64,000 nucleotides of DNA. It comes from Enoplosus armatus (taxonomy: Eukaryota > Chordata > Actinopteri > Centrarchiformes > Enoplosidae). A program made the position numbers and the translations under genes. Below the pieces are notes generated by a model. That model searched no databases. It worked only from the letters and a program-made list of their open reading frames with translations, and had not been told where the DNA came from. Positions 59,690-64,000 of the stretch are shown in pieces; within the stretch, counting starts at the first letter, position 1; each line of letters begins with the position of its first letter. Where the stretch lies: NCBI RefSeq assembly GCF_043641665.1, contig NC_092202.1, positions 15,736,036 through 15,800,035 of the forward strand, given 5' to 3'.

Positions 59690-59803
59690 TCTATTTTATA
59701 CTTGATATTCCTAATTTCTCTATGCTACTTTTTCTATTCTTGAATGGGAGCAGCTGTAACTTGTCTAATCCCCCCCCCGGAAAGTATTTCTGATTCTGAT
59801 TCA
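59690..59803 (+). mobile_element. L2-type LINE 3' tail
   Basis: AAAGTATTTCTGATTCTGAT preceded by a short T-rich 3' region. Strongly 5'-truncated. Confidence 0.6.
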
Positions 59804-61440
59804 CTGATTTATTAATTCATTAGTATCTCCCAGTCTGTTCTCTAGTATTCATCATTATTCGTTGCTCTCTTGTTCCTTAGCAGTCCTTAGTAAAAGTTTG
59901 TTTGCCGTATTGTAAAGCGTTAACTGTATTATCTCAAACTTATTTATTTATATACTAGAAATGTATTTTGTTATTTTGTATTCATTATTTTTTGTAGTTT
60001 CGGCCACTATTTCTATCAGTACTCCCTTTCCGTCAATGAAGTCTTTTTGGAATCTTTCAAATATATACGTCATCAAGATAATTCTGATTATTTTGCAGAA
60101 AAAAAACACCATCCGGCACCCTGCGGGAAGTGGGAAAACACATTTGATTCCCTTTGTTGAATGACCTCCCTGAGATTTCTCCGTCAAACACCAATCAGGA
60201 AAACTCTCAAGTAGAAAAAGGTACCATGGCCTCCACAGACTTGGCAAGGCTAGTTCAAGTTGTGCTTTGTTTACCGAAGTCTTGCATTAGCCATTTAAGA
60301 TTTCACCTATCTCTAAACCTCCAGCTAGCGAGAATAAGAAGCACTTTGAATTCCTTAACTCGACTGGAAAGCGCTTAAAGACTTCCCTCTGATAACCGGC
60401 ACAGTGTGTCACCACTAGCGGCGCCGTGTCGCATCAGGATATAGATGTCACTGACAGCAGAAAGGGCAATGCTTCCACTCAGGCTGTCTTCATCATTCGT
60501 CCACAGCGGTGTCTTCCTAGCTGGACTCTCACTGCATCGATTTTCCCCATTTGTCCCCATGAGGAGCGAGGCTGGGGCTAGGTTAACGACTGTATTGATC
60601 CTCCGGTCAATAAATCTCGACCTGTGATCAACAATGACGCCCAGTTGTTAATGGGAGTGGTGTATGGCGTTACTCACCTCAGGGAGTTAAGTGCTATTTA
60701 CTCAAATTTTCTTATTGAACCAAGAACATATTGGCTGAAGAGTTAGCAACAGGACAAAACTGTACTATAAGCCAAAGCAGAGACGCCACAAAATCAACAC
60801 GAATACCTAATAAATACTACTATGGCGGCATTTTCATTTCCGACTTCTTCACTTTAGGCCAAACAGTATTTTTGCCAGGGTCAAACCCGCATTCTTGGGC
60901 GTCGTTGCCAACATCACCAGCTCGGACAGGCTCAGGCGATAACGCTCAACGGTTCACCTGCTGTGTGTCATCTCAACTAAAAAGTCCCCTTTACAGCTAA
61001 ACCAAATCTGACGTCATACGCCACGTTTCTATTGGAAGTATAGCCAGATCTGTACACCCTCTCTCCCAATGGAGGTACCAACCCTGGTTATCTCCCACCA
61101 CCCAAGCACCTGCCCATCGCCCCTCACCTTCTTCAACATACATAGGCTCTAGATTAAGACCCACCCTGGTAAATAAAATCCAAATTTTTCAAGTGGAACT
61201 TCTGTCACACTAGTTTATTTTTATCGCGAATACTCGCATGCACGGAACAGAAATGCTAGAGCGCGGGTTTTTCCCGGAACCTTTTTGGCAACACACCAGT
61301 TGGTGTACGTCATGCTGTAGCATGTTAGTCGGCTAGCCGTCGTAGAGAACACAGAATTTAAGCATCTGGTCAAAGTGCTTGAGCCCCGCAAAAATGTGCC
61401 TTCACGTGTGCGTGTTCGTCTCACCTAAAAAAAGAATGCC

Positions 61441-61910
61441 TTGTTAGGGTTAGGGTTCCTATCTACTCAAAAAGCAGCGAGTGAACCTTCTTTTAAAAAG
61501 AAACCCACACCCTACCCTTCCGTTCCGTTCCGTTCCTCACCCAGGTGGCGGCACGGGTTCTGGTCCAGGGGCTTGCTGGCTACCGGTGGCAGCTCGCATG
61601 TGATTCAAGACACCTGTACTTGCCTACTGTGCTGCGAATGGCTCTGGCGCATCCTACATCCAGGACATGGTCTAACCATGCACCCCAGGACATCCGCTGC
61701 GCTCTGCTACTGCCAATTGGCTTGCTACTCACTCGGAACAGGCTCCCCCATTGACATCAGGACTGCAGAAACTCGACACGTCTTCCATCGCAGAGTGACT
61801 TCATACTTGCACGATTCTTGCAATATTTGGGCTCTATACACATGGTTAAAAGGCAATTATTGTAAGTTGCTTGGGATAAAAGCGCCAGCTAAATAAATGC
61901 AATGTTGTAA
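61441..61910 (+). repeat. dispersed repeat with conserved 3' end
   Basis: Ends TTGTAAGTTGCTTGGGATAA then AAGCGCCAGCTAAATAAATG, a tail I associate with a widespread fish repeat. Open frames inside are broken. Confidence 0.5.
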
Positions 61911-62852
61911 CGTAATATAATCAGGAGCCAAAAGTCCACAGAGGCAGCGCTGTTGTACAATGTTAACTGCCTAAAAAACACGAAACTTAACTTGAGTTGC
62001 ACAAAAACCAATTTAGCAGCATTTCAACTCCAAAAGAGACCAAAGTTTATCTTCCAAAAAGTAAGTATATCTTATATTTGAAATGCTCCAGAGACATCCG
62101 AGCCACCAGTAAAAAGGGCTTGGCAAGATCAGAATGTTCTTCCAGGATGACCACGGACATCGACCCGGTAGCCCGTTGACCACACTTTTAAAACATTTTG
62201 GAAACGGTTAATTTCTTGCCTCAAGACATCTCGAAGCTAAATCTTTCACGAGACTGGAAGCCTCTGCTGACGTCTGTGCTGCATCTCGCACCAAGTCAGG
62301 TTCGTCTGTAAATCTTCCGCACGGCTTCATGGCAGGAAGACGATGCTCTTCCTCCTACACAAATTCTGCTTCCCGCAATGGCAGATCGAGAAAGGAGTGC
62401 CAATTGAAAAATAAAAATCTGTTCATCTGTTGAATATATACGAGAGCCAAAAAAATAGACAGATGTGACAGGAATGAAAATCCAAGGATGTCAGCTGGAG
62501 GGGGGGGAGAATGGGGCAGGTGCGGGAACAGAGAGAATTTCAGGCGAGTTTATTGAGTTGGTAGAGCGGAATATCTTGCGAGGAAAGAGGCAGGGGGGGT
62601 GTGTGAGAGCTGAATGAAAAAGAGAAAGGCAGAAGTGGTGATGGAAATAACTGTACGCGGAGAGAGACGAGGCAGGACAAGCAGAGCGGGGAAGCTTTCT
62701 CTGGTGTTTCCCCATCAGGTTTCGAGGAAGCGTACTTGGTGGCGCGCCAGAAGACAAAACACACCCTTTCCATCTCTACCTGACTCTCTAGACTCCTTCC
62801 AGGCTACGAAATATTTATAGAAAAATGTTGCACTTTGTTGCAACTCAACAAA

Positions 62853-62874
62853 CCCCCCCCCCCCCCCCCCCCCC
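62853..62874 (+). repeat. C22 homopolymer
   Basis: Twenty-two consecutive C. Among the longest of many C/G runs in the window. Confidence 0.95.
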
Positions 62875-64000
62875 TTTACACTTCTTTGCTTTCTGCTCTC
62901 AAGGGAGTGGAGATGGAGCGGCGAGTCGACGAAGTGCTACAAGCGCCCATCCGTCTATGGAATGGGTATCTAGAGCTGCTGTTCTGCCCAGCTGGCTGCT
63001 TGTCAATCCACCACTCAGAGAGAGCCATGGATACAGGGCATATATATATATATATATACACACACATATACATATATTTACATGCACACCAATAACACAA
63101 TTATTGGGAGTGGTGAGCTCATAGAAATATTTCAAATGCAACCTGGGTGATACACAACATGACATTACATCTGACCATCTATCAGATATTAATATTGTCT
63201 AAATAACTTGTCTAAAATATAAAAAATAATCATTTATGGCATTTTACAGTATTATGTACAATATCCATAGAGAGAGAAAGTTGACCTCGCATATCACTTT
63301 GGACCCTGCTGGTGTCCCAAACCACCGAGTAACAGGACTTTGTTTGGTTCGGTATACCTTGTGAATGATCAAATGATCTGCTGATTATCTTATCCATGAA
63401 TCAATGAATGACCTGGTCCATCAGAAAACTATGAAAAACTAAATACCCATCACAATTTCCGAGGTCCAATTTCGTTTCTGCTTTCAGAGCTTTCAGCCAC
63501 TATGTAGGAAACAAAAAATGGCCCCCAGCTAGCCGGACGGGGCAGCTGTCACAACCCTACCAAGCCAGTGACGTGTGAAACAGACTGACTGAAATGAAAA
63601 ATGGACATTATGTGTAAATATTGTAAGGATGTTGAAGCATGTTAAGTGGCCGAGGGTTAATTTGGGGCAGCATGGGGTCCTACAAAAATATTAAAAGAAA
63701 AAAAAAACAGTAACATATCTGCACTAGAAAGACAAAAAAAAATGGAGGCAGCTTGGAATATCCCTCTCCTTCCTCTCAGGCTGAGTGCCCACTGAAAAGG
63801 GCCAACCCTCAAAATATATTGAAGATTTTTGCTATTCACTATGACGGACACTAGCACCATTTTGAACCCTTAGATGGGAGGCTGCATTCACGCAAGGGTT
63901 GATTTTTAAAGCTATTAATTTCACTCTTTCCCCATGATTCCTCTGTGTTACTGCCAATAACGGAGGTTCGACGTTAAACACAGCACTGCAGGAAAATATA

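Noticed and set aside
61441..61896. 151-codon plus-strand open frame
   Set aside because: Lies within a dispersed repeat with frame breaks relative to the neighbouring frame. Not a host gene.

Overview
This window is vertebrate nuclear DNA, almost certainly from a teleost fish. The evidence is: one gene split into short exons with GT/AG borders and kilobase introns; many (CA)n and other microsatellites; long poly-C/poly-G runs; and fish-type dispersed repeats (an L2-like LINE, TTAA-flanked MITEs, a hAT element, and LINE tails ending in TTGAA repeats). I see no prokaryotic features, CRISPR arrays or rRNA genes.

The only host gene I can support is a delta-type calcium/calmodulin-dependent protein kinase II gene (camk2d) on the minus strand. 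It runs from exon 3 (48799-48858) to the terminal exon (about 4490-6086). Exons 1 and 2 (start codon, glycine loop, ATP-binding lysine) were not found and should lie beyond base 64000. In transcription order the coding exons are 48799-48858, 42065-42119, 38259-38324, an exon 6 pair (36301-36373 and 35189-35261), 30599-30701, 29512-29595, 28137-28231, 27192-27314, 27019-27102, 26755-26797, 24925-24965, then variable-linker exons 20261-20320, 18285-18329 and 15770-15818, then hub (association) domain exons 8732-8807, 8531-8625 and 7903-8135, and the terminal exon. Every junction was checked for phase and closes the frame. The C-terminal peptide (SGSPTVP followed by TK or TN) identifies the delta paralogue. 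Which teleost copy it is cannot be told from this window.

Three features of the gene stand out. First, exon 6, which carries the catalytic HRD motif, is present twice in tandem. Both copies are 73 nt with the same phases, so exactly one must be used. One copy reads like CAMK2D and the other like CAMK2A/B. Second, the large intron before the hub domain holds an unannotated exon-like block (12964-13160). It encodes a hydrophobic segment and a Pro-rich linker, and it ends in the right phase to join the hub exons. This would give a kinase-less, membrane-anchored product resembling alphaKAP from CAMK2A. Third, the variable exons have weak donors with nearby TGCATG (RBFOX-type) motifs, and one such motif overlaps the 3' splice site of the A/B-type exon 6.

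Layout: 1-490, flank with a short inverted repeat; 490-3172, decayed L2-like LINE; 3174-4490, repeats and a perfect hairpin; 4490-48858, camk2d; 48859-64000, intron 2 filled with repeats, including a hAT element (BED-finger remnant, perfect 8-bp target duplication) nested inside a TTAA-MITE. Small ORFs elsewhere look like chance or repeat-derived frames.
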